Shown: piece after piece, positions 30,301 to 34,643 of the stretch
How the letters are laid out: each line of letters starts with the position of its first letter
Position numbering within the stretch: position 1 is the stretch's first letter
Source: Nocardiopsis kunsanensis DSM 44524
GTDB lineage: Bacteria > Actinomycetota > Actinomycetes > Streptosporangiales > Streptosporangiaceae
Direction of reading: 5' to 3'
Assembly: GCF_000340965.1 (NCBI RefSeq)
Contig: NZ_ANAY01000032.1
Location: 17,201 to 81,200 of the forward strand
DNA length: 64,000 nucleotides
The notes under the pieces: model-generated
Told to the model about the DNA's origin: nothing
The model's input: the letters and a program-made list of their open reading frames with translations, nothing else
Database searches by the model: none
Program-made: the position numbers and the translations under genes

Positions 30301-31365
30301 ACCGATGTTGGGTTTGACGGAGCCGATCCGGCACCAACCCGTGTCCTGTGAGGCCTCCGTGAAGACACGGCGCAGCGCTTCCACCTCCACCGGGTCGCCG
30401 AGCGATGTACCGGTCCCATGGGCCTCCACGTAACCCACGGTCCGGGGATCGGTCCCGGAACCCTCCAGCGCCGCTGTGACCACATCGACCTGGGAATCGA
30501 CCGTGGGGGCCGTGATTGTGGGACGGTTGCCCCCGTGGTTGACCGCTCCTCCCCTGATGACCCCGTAGACGTGGTCGCCGTCCCGTTCGGCGTCCTCCAG
30601 TCGGCGCAGGAGGAGGACGGCCACCCCGTCACCGGGCACATAGCCGTCCGCGCTCTTGTCGAAGGTCCTGCACAGGCCCCGCGGGCTGAGCATGCGTGCT
30701 TTGGAGAAGGAGATGTACTTCCACGGGTGCAGGTTCAGGCTCACGCCGCCCGCCAACGCGAAATCGGTCTCGCCCTGAGTGAGGGAGCGCGCCGCCATGT
30801 GGACTGAGACGAGCGAGGACGCGCACGCGGCGTCCACCGAGACACTCGCCCCTCGCAGACCGAGGACGTGGGAGACCCGGTTGGCCAGAAGACAGTCGTA
30901 TCCCCCCAGCCCGGAGTGGCTCTCGACGGGGACGCCCGGGTCAGTGGCGGCCTGGAGGTGGTCCCGGCCCATCACTCCCATGTGGACCGAGGTACGCGCT
31001 CGCCGGAGGTGGCCCAGGTCGATGCCGGAATCCTCCACGCAGTTCCAGGACTCCTGGAGCAGGAGTCTTTGCTGGGGATCCATCGACCGTGCCTCCCTCC
31101 GCGAGATCCGGAAGAAGAGGTGGTCGAAACCGTAAGGTTCCTCGACCATGCCGCACCACTTGCTGACGCTTCGTCCGGGCGCGGTGACGTCGGGGGAGTA
31201 GAAGCGTGAGAGGTCCCATCGGTCGGCCTCGATCTGCCCGATGGAAGAGGTTCCGGCGTTCAGGTTCGCGGCGAATTCGTGGTGGTTGCGAGCCCCGGGA
31301 AAGCGGCAGGAAAGACCCACCACCGCGACGGCGTTCCCGGCACTGTTCACGGGCGTTGTCGGCAT
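12352..31365 (-). CDS. trans-AT type I polyketide synthase, 6337 residues, four KS domains
   Basis: Module 1: KS (Cys181, DAACASS), long linker with an AT-like relic (about 560-800), KR (Tyr1327), ACP (Ser1474). Module 2: KS (Cys1731), DH (His2193, Asp2358), KR (Tyr2836), ACP (Ser2996). Module 3: KS (Cys3262), ACP-like insert (3579-3651), DH (His3820, Asp3981), KR (Tyr4447, Asn of the triad region replaced by Ser), C-methyltransferase (LEIGAGTG near 4733), ACP (Ser4981), zinc-free MDR enoylreductase (about 5087-5410). Module 4: KS (Cys5612), DH (His6054, Asp6218), then a short helical C-terminal docking tail; its ACP is on the next protein. All KRs keep the LxD motif of B-type KRs. No functional AT is present. 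The frame is open further upstream, but the ATG at 31365 overlaps the TGA of the AT gene (TGATG) and has GGGGGAGGAG eight bases before it. Expected chemistry by module: hydroxyl, alkene, methylated and reduced unit, then dehydration. Confidence 0.96.
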   Translation of the reverse strand: MPTTPVNSAGNAVAVVGLSCRFPGARNHHEFAANLNAGTSSIGQIEADRWDLSRFYSPDVTAPGRSVSKWCGMVEEPYGFDHLFFRISRREARSMDPQQRLLLQESWNCVEDSGIDLGHLRRARTSVHMGVMGRDHLQAATDPGVPVESHSGLGGYDCLLANRVSHVLGLRGASVSVDAACASSLVSVHMAARSLTQGETDFALAGGVSLNLHPWKYISFSKARMLSPRGLCRTFDKSADGYVPGDGVAVLLLRRLEDAERDGDHVYGVIRGGAVNHGGNRPTITAPTVDSQVDVVTAALEGSGTDPRTVGYVEAHGTGTSLGDPVEVEALRRVFTEASQDTGWCRIGSVKPNIGHLEAAAGAAGLIKVLMMMRDRVVPPSVHISEPNPLIDFEDGPFRLALAPEDWTSEEPDEPLRAGVSSFGMGGVNAHMVVEEHLPSSGRSAEPHGEGEDPGAHPFLLSAHSAASLRRSVDEWKRFLAAGGASTVSVPDVCATLATGRTHSGHRLAGVVHDLDDIAQIIGDGVPSEPPAQHEDWWLRVGQVSLPSAPVVREFIDSPGPRGVLDTTAEATDGLAGTVERLRAGEQGPGEQCLFGYLLLRFLLDHGLEPAAVCAPGPGLWPALAAVGSLDPADAVRIAEGVAAGGEELFAPTVPLVDPATGEPWNAPVPDGQHLRSLLVDTAPNGDEHARLVAKGASLVEGQHTFRNNLREWNSSLHAHGRSDREVPIEAAGLQDASEPEGERSLFTALAVQNALDRLNRKWDLPRERVFTDPHLGEVLDLLLEGLLTAEDVLELLEDGDADAVAERMAGRFRLLPREALRTSPTARRWASDGMGTVAQWRSRAENGSFTDPPPGTAVLSIGECTGTADTGAAHVEIGGEESLTGLLVRPLTELWLAGARLDWGVRYPGGTFRKTPLPTRVFDPHHHRLDGPAEPVAAHGSAESEAAGTGEDEVMGVESYWRQATEDPPQATPESAVLVVVADGAGAQEQERASRAFSPRPVYWAREGDSFTETAEGWLVRPREREDWSRVVGSERLSSGTETTVVVLGTREWKDEDTSDSVTEAALVLFPLLQALSAERERFGLVHAGRAVDGAPGPVSSAVAGLSASLRRETAAARLVALAMDGPPQGEEFWTALADETARDGHGAVLRVGGRRFLRRHRVMETGAVRPLPERPAPGSGTYLVAGGGGGLGVLTARHLLRDPGNKVVLLGRSPNAPADAADLITECGTRATYLSADITDPDALSAAVEHARSAYGPITGVVHAAGVLRDGSLPTKTEQDVRAVLAPKVTGTVNLDEATRDDPIEVFVLFSSAVAVVGNPGQTDYGFANSFLDGFAGRRRSVTERSGRTVVIHWPLWAEGGMSVGEESTGVFGPTTGLTPLPTGIGLALFDDALVSANDNHTFLHGGNVEAPALLEPRAFAPPSVDTEQPVDGDAALDAARSYCASVLSDLLSVPEEEIDHDLGLDQYGLDSILITQFSTRLENDLGVVAHTLLFECRTLDQAASRIAAQAPAALLARKGTQGPEAATQHHGALPPPVPTTVPVPEREEDADDGAVAIIGLDGRYPGTDDLDGFWDGLLHGRDAVTEIPSERWDHRLHYAPEAADEGGMYCKWGAFLRDVDCFDPFFFGISPREAEMMDPQERLFLQSAWRTFEDAGYPPYRLGEADSAGGRSVGVFVGVTTQSYLLWGPDHRRRGGRAVPNSMPWSIANRVSYWMDLHGPSMPVDTACASSLSALHLAYESLSRGECGMALVGGVNLYLHPSKYEWLCQMQMLSRSGRCHTFGSEADGFVPGEGVGAVLLKPLRRARADNDRILGVVRGTAVNHGGRTNGFTVPDPRAQAELVDTALRRAGLGPDDIDYVEAHGTGTALGDPVEIAGLRQVFDGAGPSEVAIGSVKTNIGHLESAAGIAGLTKVLLQMRHRTLVPSLNAEHDNPRIDFAETPFRLQRQAAVWHQKPTGEAPGEYSPRRAGISAFGAGGSNAHVVVEEYTGALPPRGSAGGLHLAVVSARDEERLRAWCGVLAGALRAMDELPPLSEVAHQLQVRREPLQRRVAYLVHDVDELIERLRDEEQGEYRHEDRWAGGGRPVNTARAEVERALAEGDLPALAAHWVAGARVPWARMYPEPLRHVELPGYPFARERHWLPRPPEGARGLSWPQGGGPGAEHPFVDVFEDGEGSVLFNGEEFFLDDHRVDGVPVFPAVGYLEMVGAAARSLGARVRSLKSNVWDAPVTVEEPRRVHIALTERTGGYSYEVFSHSSDGERLVHGRGRAETGTPAPGAEPEPVDVDAVRARCSEQIEAREFYPRVHERGLQLGPGYQGARRFHFGRDEVLSELRLPEHLETGSETFALHPSVLDSALQGSLELIARRGPGSGLHLPFTIGSVEVFGPLPRRCSAHVVLRTATENGGKFEVRVLDEAGTVLVLVRDFWLRPWKAQLPAPEKAQTPGSFFHPVWEDTPLSTASAPGQDAERAVTVLLAPSLEAGRMLLRARAGTGTAVVAVPGEAYRERGNGEFEVRPHEAEDLTRLVSALPTAARRDVVVLWSRTVFSGTVHEFEGQFADGLVPLLHLTRAVLSAGDRTPTRFLYVFPGERGNLQPAYEALGGMLRTAGRESRRLSHRLLELPVSGITALAAGDPSGSLAPIEAELDAGWEEGQHVRYERGRRLARIWKNGLSQEAAAPSPLRRGGVHVITGGAGGLGALTALHLASTVSARMVLVGRSEAGTGTQALLRRIREAGGEAIYLSADVSGAEGAEHAVRTARETYGAVNGVFHCAGVLRDGYLMHESAPRVEEVASPKMRGALHLDSATRDDPLDLFVLSSSIASALGNPGQAGYSYANAFLDAFAEWRNERQERGTRSGTTLSVNWPLWAEGGMGVDEQVRVYLADRLGIAPLETAPGLAAMDQLLTRSAGQVLFVPGHGAGVAALLKADVSEPEREVPVPAPVEVVPVPPAGEAGGDGSALRALLSEEVADTVGFDPARVEPDADIGDYGFDSISFGKLANKVNQRLGTDLTPAAFFEYTSVDAVALHLEESFPDEVAALRAPRREVTDTDAESEERSAGPQKTGGTAAPSPQTASPRVPSAAPVAEREPIAVVGMHGVLPGSGDLDEYWQHLDNGRDLVTEIPADRWDWREYFGDPLDEPGTTNSKWGGFLRDVDRFDARFFGISPREAELMDPQQRLFLETSYKAIEEAGYKPSDLARERTGLFVGVATHDYYELLNEAGVPVEAYTTTGMFHAILANRVSYLLNLKGPSFPIDTACSSSLVAIRSAVESIWSGGCDTAIAGGVNLLLAPMIYISFARAGMLSPDGRCKAFDESANGYVRGEGAGALLLKPLSRAIRDGDHVHAVIRGSAVNHGGRVNTLTTPNPNAQSDLIVRAFEEGGVDPETVGYMEVHGTGTALGDPIEINGLNRAFRELRDRSGLPRLTEPTTLVGSVKSNIGHLEAAAGMAGIFKVILSMKHGRVPGNLHIENVNPQIKLEGGPLRLAESTQPWPRPRTEGKGESPRRAGVSSFGFGGVNGHVLLEEYVEPGPGAVADPIGPQLVVLSARTPERLAEYAGTMARAARSAAVPGNEQGDVKEAVAAEIAALLGVRSTDIHADDTLEELGLVSGRLTDLRVRLVEIFEPVAAFDGPTPEHTVADLAAEVCGDATRGDAPEGGGGRWLRDAAHTLQTGREAMEHRLAVVAESPSALAEQLSRFAETTEPAPGVYTGTAGPEPGREPPSGEDPHELARHWVSGGSVDWDALHRGERPRRISLPTYPFARTRHWIPGGGVPWSRRAGALEAPPHAALQREEPEKKEEETVPVWIDSGTALVDQHRIRGRAVLPGVAHLELARGVLAKFLAEPVELQRVSWSVPFEVSVPGRELSVEVAADGLGARFEISTSDGDTRTVHVRGNARAVLDTSEADPLPAEETLSRCPASVDHETVYRCFSRLGIDYGPNFRTLGEVRIGEGEAIAPILAAEPDTGDEYALYAPVMDAALQLVTAMEFEHGDVPATTRLPFSVESVRILRPLRTARYARVEALPGGGHDAVLMDDRGRVCAWLGEVTVREVKDPSAGLLFAPYWRERPLSGPPAEPDTDDHLVVHLGASSELSGKIARNRGEHRVWNLYLTDRDGKVAERAWEADSRSSAGMAHALGGMGRIRHVWVLGDVPPRGPGSALTGATERSAQVLFRFVKALADSDLIQVLKTLRIAVSGVQDVDGNRVDDPLAAGLIGFSKSFAKEFPHIDTVCVDLGVGSGTDLSPVTASALVDSLSREPAHRRGEEVAYASGKRYEKALAPIGIPARPTGPPFRKHGRYLLVGGTGGIGSTLARHLARTVSARMVLVGRRPHDTGIDDEIAAIEASGGRAFYLRADVSDPEGSASALAEARTLLGGIDGVVHTAMVLRDGIIERLDETGFDEVMAPKAAGSMALAGLLVNEPLDFVLFMSSVQSFTGSAGQSNYAAASMAQDGVARWLAPRADYPVRSVNWGLWGTVGHVASPEYQQRLASQGHGSIGPAEGMEVVERVLSGDEQQVVAVRADERVLSAIGADLSGEGAVTVPGAPFTPLSADVNTEQRALDSFVRVNAVDVLRSLGLFRDGIRGHLRTELVRDTGALPKYGPLLETLCGILAGHGHLLEEEGRFFLPKASPAGPVTSADHLVEDYPNLSARVALATTCLAAMPRVLRGEATAAEVLFPSGDTGPVSGIYRDEELVDHCNALLADRVRARVLQRIRDPRRTAGVRVLEIGAGTGATTRSVLAALEGLRGVSYDFTDVSERFLRQAERELPRHGAELGFRSLDIDLPLAEQGIRPGHYDVVVAANSVHASKDLDAALGRVRSLLAEDGELVLTEVTRVLAFHTVTFGLLDGWWHHADGDRRLPGSPLLDVHTWRRRLERAGFRRAVALGTSTFPGEPSQRVIAAGTGTPGSVRKDPTGDDHGVPVREEEVSPVKTTGPVSAGLGPQVSGIIRGLVADCLGMSPEEIDGGAPFTSVGVDSIVGVELINRINHELGIVLKTIVIFDHPTVDALTAFVVEEHGTALAGRLTPETTGAEPADGSGEDTAHGPPAAATGHTSGAREEVSGSETAATASTPAAPSGSTGFRAVRFERPGHPKDLRIHALEPVAPGPGEVEIQVRAFPVNFSDFLAARGLYPMMPDFPFTPGVEVSGIVRRTGPDVRRLEPGDEVIALTRPEMGGQASVVITDESFAVRKPSNVTHEEACGFPVGFLAMYLALERAGIREGEHVLVEAATGTNGLMAVQLAGIAGAEVIATAGSAAKVDFLAGLGLTDPIDHSRSDVAEQVMRRTGGRGVDVVVNTRADGALQRGIDLLAPEGRYVEIAVFGLQASGGVDLSRMVDNQSFHSFNTKKFFLRHPEQRVPYLRIMADHLETGRIRPTVAHVVPFDRVADAYALKEDRATVGRVVVTVPEPEVRDGSSSDRTATAPRPGGPESGHRRAPGDIAVVGMSGRFPGAPDLGTLWTNLENGVSSVRPVPPERWDSARYFDPDPARRDTTYCDRGGFLENIDLFDAPFFDVSGKEAEQTDPQQRLFLQESWRALEDAGHPSGSLGGTSCGVFVGVGPSEYLTRMNKAGTTKEAQAFWGNEASVLAARISYFLDLKGPSMAVNTACSSSLVALHLAVQSLRSGECDMALAGGVFLTLAPDYFVVASNGNMLSPDGVCKTFDDSADGFGPGEGVGVLVLKPLERALADGDHVHGVIKGTAINQDGRTNGITAPSGRAQTDVETAAYAAARIDPDTIGYVEAHGTGTRLGDPIEVEALTNAFRRSTDRNGFCAIGSVKTNIGHAAAAAGIAGVVKTLLALRHRRIPASLNFERANRHIDFESTPFYVNTEPKEWSTDGSSPRRAAVSGFGFSGTNAHVVLEEAPPVERHVPDCGPVAVLPVSAQTPTALRARLEDLSAWLGTADPRASLAEIAHELQHGRDHFRERTVFLATTREEFAERLREALTGTDLRPEGAPDGGAPSSLPFLRAQAYLRGEEVDWAALWTGPRGTRLPLPTYPFDGHRYWYTGEDTVYGGGETVGTLAPQPLPSPEGKHRSAVTLTGEESFLRDHVVLGQRTLPGVLVLELLRRAADRSGVRADAVRNLVWESPVAFDTGTLTLVVTLSWASSGTEFEISSTDGAGEPVRHATGKLAVLETGARTETVDLDALSRRCTGHVDTVEHYRRLRERGLVHGPSLTSLTEVRAGETEACARIELPTAADGSFPDAALHPALLDGALQVLAALEDPADPPVLPFAVGEAAWPRTLPARCRVHVVGRRGTADRALKHYDVRITDDQGRVLVFLTDLSTRRLETNPVPQAIGTDEALRALLRRLEAGEIGETEARESMEAILAQR
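15136..16107 (-). other. MDR-type enoylreductase domain placed after the ACP
   Basis: Residues about 5087-5410 of the first PKS form a medium-chain reductase fold: GroES-like start with PGEVEIQVRAFPVNFSD, a nucleotide-binding stretch near 5236 (VEAATGTNGLM), and no zinc ligands. It follows the ACP of module 3 and precedes the KS of module 4. In cis-AT synthases the ER sits between DH and KR, so this order is unusual by that standard; C-terminal ERs are known among trans-AT enzymes. It should reduce the enoyl thioester made by the DH of module 3. Confidence 0.85.
20413..20631 (-). other. degenerate ACP-like insert after the third KS of the first PKS
   Basis: Residues about 3579-3651 resemble a carrier protein (loop GVRSTDIHADDTLEELG, then a long helix) but the GxDS site reads GLVS: Asp is Val3611 although a serine (Ser3612) remains. 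It interrupts the linker that normally follows a KS; the usual linker sequence (LSARTPERL before it, LQTGREAMEHRLA after it) continues on both sides. Without the Asp the site is unlikely to be a good transferase substrate. A LINKS-type scaffold insert is an alternative. Confidence 0.55.
28966..29688 (-). other. AT-like relic in the linker of PKS module 1
   Basis: Residues about 560-800 of the first PKS are an extra block inside the post-KS linker. The part near 595-640 has the layout of an acyltransferase core (FGYLLLRFLLDHGLEPAAV, then a turn, then LDPADAVRIAEG), but the GHSxG nucleophile motif has become APGPG near residue 618, so the serine is gone. Normal linker end (WLAGARLDW) follows near 900. 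It may be the remains of an integrated AT or a structural domain. Confidence 0.55.
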
Positions 31366-34300
31366 CAGTACCGCTCCTCCCCCAACAAGACGGACATTCT
31401 CCGTTGCAGATAGGCAGCGGTCTCGGTCATCAGACGGACGCCGATCTCGTCCACGTGCCGTTCCCTCCAGGAGCGCTGGGGGGTGTCGCGGATCCACTGG
31501 TTGAAGGCTCCGAGGGCGGGGCCGCAGTGGACCTGGTAATCCACCCGGCACGAGTCGTCGCCCTCCATGGCCGCGCGCTGGCTGTGGCCGAAGTACCAGC
31601 GGAACACGAGCGCCATCTTGTGCTTGGGGTTCTGCTCGGCCTTGCGAACCTCTTCCGGATCGCGTTCCAGGAAGTAGGCCTCGGTCTCCTTCCAGACCTC
31701 TTCGAAGGTCCTCCCGAAGTAACGGGTCTCGATGCGGGAGCGCATTTCCGGGTCGATCTCGTCCAGCGATTCGTGGCTGCGGTAGAGCTCGTGGAGTTTG
31801 CGCGCCCGGGCGGGGAAGAAGACGCCCTTCTTGAGGACCTGGACCTGAGCGCCCAACTCGAACATGTCCCCAGCGGGCGCGTAATCGGTGTCCTGGACCT
31901 CGATCGCCTCGAGCATGGTCTTGACCGGCTCGCTCATACCGGCCTCCACGGTGCAGAGGTTGATCGAACCGGTGAGGACGAAGTCGGCGCCCAGGAGGAA
32001 TGCGGTGGCCGCCGCCTCCGGTGTCCCGATCCCCCCGGCGGCCCCCACACCGACGGGCCGGTCGTATCCGTGTTCCCCGTGCGAGGTGTCGCGCATACTG
32101 CGTATCGCCGGAAGGAGCACCGACAGGTGGCCACCGTCGGTGTGTCCACCCGAATCGGCCTCCACGCACACGTCATCGGCCACGGGGACCCGTGAGGCCA
32201 GCGCGGCCTGTTCCTCACTGACGAGCCCCTGCTCGACGAGGCGACGGACCATCCGCTCGGGCAGGGGGGAGAAGAACGCCTCGGCGACCTCCGGCCGGGA
32301 GACCTTGGCGATGATCCTGTTCCCGGGTTCGACCCGACCGTTCCACGATCGCAACCCTTTGATCCGATAACGGGCGAGCGCCGGGGTGATCCTCATGAAC
32401 GCCGACGCCTCGACGATGTCCACTCCGTGTTCGAGGAACAGGTCGACGGTCTCTTCCTCCACGGACGGAAGGGTGGGATCGTGGACGAGGTTCATCCCGA
32501 ACGGCGCCCCTTCACCGACCCGGCTCCGGATGGATCGGAGAGCCCTCTCGATCCGGCCCCGGTCCAACCCGCCCGTTCCGAAGAAGGCCAGGATCCCGGC
32601 TCGGGACGCGCGGACCACGAGTTCTTCCGAGGCGATCCCGCGATACATCGAACCGCAGACGTAGGAGTACTTCGCTCCGTAGGCACGGCGGAAGGTCTCG
32701 CTTCCCAACGTCCGCGCCGTCAAGCGCCCGCCCGGACCGGTGTCGGCCGGGGCCGGCGGCACGGTCGTTCGAGAACGCTCGGTCCCCGCTTCCCGGTGGG
32801 TCTCCCGGATCTTGTCGACGAGCCCGGTGAGTACACGGCCAGGGCCGAGTTCCTCGAAATCGGTCTCTCCCAGGTCCAGCAGATACCGGACCGTCTGTGC
32901 CCAGAGGACGGGTTCGACCAACTGCTGTGTGAGGCTCCGGCGGAGGTCCCCATGGACGTGCGGTCTCGCCGTGACGTTGGCCATCACGGGCGTGTGGGGC
33001 GGTGTGAACTCGACCTCGTCGAGGAAACGCGCGAACTCACGGCTCGCGGGCCCCATGAGGCGTGAGTGGAAGGCTCCACTCGTCTTGAGGGGAAGGTACG
33101 CCCTGGCTCCGGCGTCGGTGAACGCCTGCTTCGCACCTTCGACGGCGGTTCTGTCCCCAGACACGATGATCTGCTCCGGGGAGTTGTGGTTGGCCAGCTC
33201 CACACCTTGGGCATCGGCCGTCTCCAGTACCGAGCGGACACCGTCCTCCGACAATCCGATGACGGCCGCCATGGCACCGTCGCGCATGCGTGACATCAGC
33301 TCGCCCCGGCGCTGGACCAGTCGGAGGCCTGTGCCGAAGTCGAATGCTCCGGCTGCGAAGAGCGCCGTGTACTCGCCGAGGCTGTGTCCCGCGAAGTAGT
33401 CGGGTGCGGGTGCCCCCGAACGTTCACGGCGGAGGTGGGAGAGGGCCCCCACCACGAACAGGGCCGGCTGGGTGAACCGCGTGTCGTCGAGTTCCTTGCC
33501 GGGATCATCGACGCAAAGTCGCTCGATCGAGTATCCGAGGATCTCGTCCGCCTGAGCGACGAGTTCAGGGAAGTCCGGGAAGAGATCCCTTCCCATACCC
33601 CGCTTCTGTGATCCCTGCCCGGGAAAGAGGATGGCCGTCATGCGCTGACCTCGCTGAGGGGAGTGTGAGCGGTGGGCGGGAACGCCGGGTCGGAGTTCGC
33701 CGATGCGTTTCCGGTCCCGCCCCGAGGGGGCGAAGGGGTCGAGGATCGTCGTGGCTTCCGAGCGCGAGTCCTCGGACAGGTTCTGCCGGGCGAAACCGGC
33801 GAGCGTTCCCGAAGGGCCGAGGTCGAGGCAGTGGAAGGGGCCGCCCTCGTGCTCCAAGTCGCGAATCGTGTCACGGAAGCGGACCGGGTCGCGCACCATG
33901 CGCCACAGGTGACCGGGCTCGAAACGCGTGAGCTGACCGGCGGACTCGCACGAGACCACGGGGATACGCGGGGTCCTCATCGGCAGGCCGGACAATGAAC
34001 GCAGGTAATCGGGGGCCGCGGCGTCCATGCCGGCCGAGTGGAAGGCGTAGTCGACCGCCAGGCGCTGGTGGACGATCCTCCTGGCCGCCAGTTCTCGCTC
34101 CAGGCGTTCCAGGGGCTCGTCGGCACCGGAGACGACCAGGTGTCTCGGGGAATTGACTGCGGCGATCTCCACATCAGCGCCGGGCAGGAGGTCCCTCTTC
34201 AGGGTTTCGACGTCCTCGAGGATCGCGGTCATCCCGCCGGGAGGACAATGGGTCGTCACCAGTCGGACCTGCTCGGAGACGGCCGCCGCCAATTCCTCCT

Positions 34301-34643
34301 CGGTGATGCTCCCCGAGACGGTCGCAGCGGCGAACTCACCGAGACTGGCTCCCAGGAGCAGATCGGGTTCGATGCCTTCGGCACGCAAGGTCTCGGCCAT
34401 CGCCAGCTCGATCATGAGGATGGCCGGATGGGTGTACTCCAGTCGGCTGAACGGATCGACGGCCGTGCGGTCGTCACGATGGATCTCTTCGAGAACCCCG
34501 GGCAGCCCTGCCCCCGCGAAGACACCGTCGAGGCGCTCCAAGGCACTCGCGAAGACCGGGTGGGAGGAGCGGAGTTCTCGGCCCATCCCGTAGTAGTGGG
34601 ACCCCTGACCGGAGAACATGAAAACTGTCTGCCTAGACTTCAA
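31365..34643 (-). CDS. trans-acting acyl hydrolase - malonyl acyltransferase - enoylreductase fusion
   Basis: A 1092-residue protein with three parts. The first (1-300) is an AT fold with GASLGE (Ser100) and no His in the GHS position, the pattern of acyl-hydrolase type ATs that clear stalled chains. The second (about 320-610) is a true AT with GQGSQ, GHSLGE (Ser421) and GAFHS (His526); the AFH sequence points to malonyl-CoA. The third (about 640-1092) is a PfaD-type, FMN-binding enoylreductase (EADSGGHTD near 830). It supplies malonate to the AT-less modules next door and can reduce enoyl intermediates in trans. Start choice: TTG at 34643 has GGAGG five bases before it; the GTG two codons upstream overlaps that GGAGG and the ATG at 34619 lacks one. 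Its TGA overlaps the ATG of the big PKS, so translation is coupled. Confidence 0.93.
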   Translation of the reverse strand: MKSRQTVFMFSGQGSHYYGMGRELRSSHPVFASALERLDGVFAGAGLPGVLEEIHRDDRTAVDPFSRLEYTHPAILMIELAMAETLRAEGIEPDLLLGASLGEFAAATVSGSITEEELAAAVSEQVRLVTTHCPPGGMTAILEDVETLKRDLLPGADVEIAAVNSPRHLVVSGADEPLERLERELAARRIVHQRLAVDYAFHSAGMDAAAPDYLRSLSGLPMRTPRIPVVSCESAGQLTRFEPGHLWRMVRDPVRFRDTIRDLEHEGGPFHCLDLGPSGTLAGFARQNLSEDSRSEATTILDPFAPSGRDRKRIGELRPGVPAHRSHSPQRGQRMTAILFPGQGSQKRGMGRDLFPDFPELVAQADEILGYSIERLCVDDPGKELDDTRFTQPALFVVGALSHLRRERSGAPAPDYFAGHSLGEYTALFAAGAFDFGTGLRLVQRRGELMSRMRDGAMAAVIGLSEDGVRSVLETADAQGVELANHNSPEQIIVSGDRTAVEGAKQAFTDAGARAYLPLKTSGAFHSRLMGPASREFARFLDEVEFTPPHTPVMANVTARPHVHGDLRRSLTQQLVEPVLWAQTVRYLLDLGETDFEELGPGRVLTGLVDKIRETHREAGTERSRTTVPPAPADTGPGGRLTARTLGSETFRRAYGAKYSYVCGSMYRGIASEELVVRASRAGILAFFGTGGLDRGRIERALRSIRSRVGEGAPFGMNLVHDPTLPSVEEETVDLFLEHGVDIVEASAFMRITPALARYRIKGLRSWNGRVEPGNRIIAKVSRPEVAEAFFSPLPERMVRRLVEQGLVSEEQAALASRVPVADDVCVEADSGGHTDGGHLSVLLPAIRSMRDTSHGEHGYDRPVGVGAAGGIGTPEAAATAFLLGADFVLTGSINLCTVEAGMSEPVKTMLEAIEVQDTDYAPAGDMFELGAQVQVLKKGVFFPARARKLHELYRSHESLDEIDPEMRSRIETRYFGRTFEEVWKETEAYFLERDPEEVRKAEQNPKHKMALVFRWYFGHSQRAAMEGDDSCRVDYQVHCGPALGAFNQWIRDTPQRSWRERHVDEIGVRLMTETAAYLQRRMSVLLGEERY

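Noticed and set aside
31366..32169. Upstream extension of the big PKS reading frame by about 268 codons
   Set aside because: It overlaps the enoylreductase part of the AT protein, reads as Arg-rich sequence, and the ATG at 31365 has a good ribosome binding site and a stop-start overlap.
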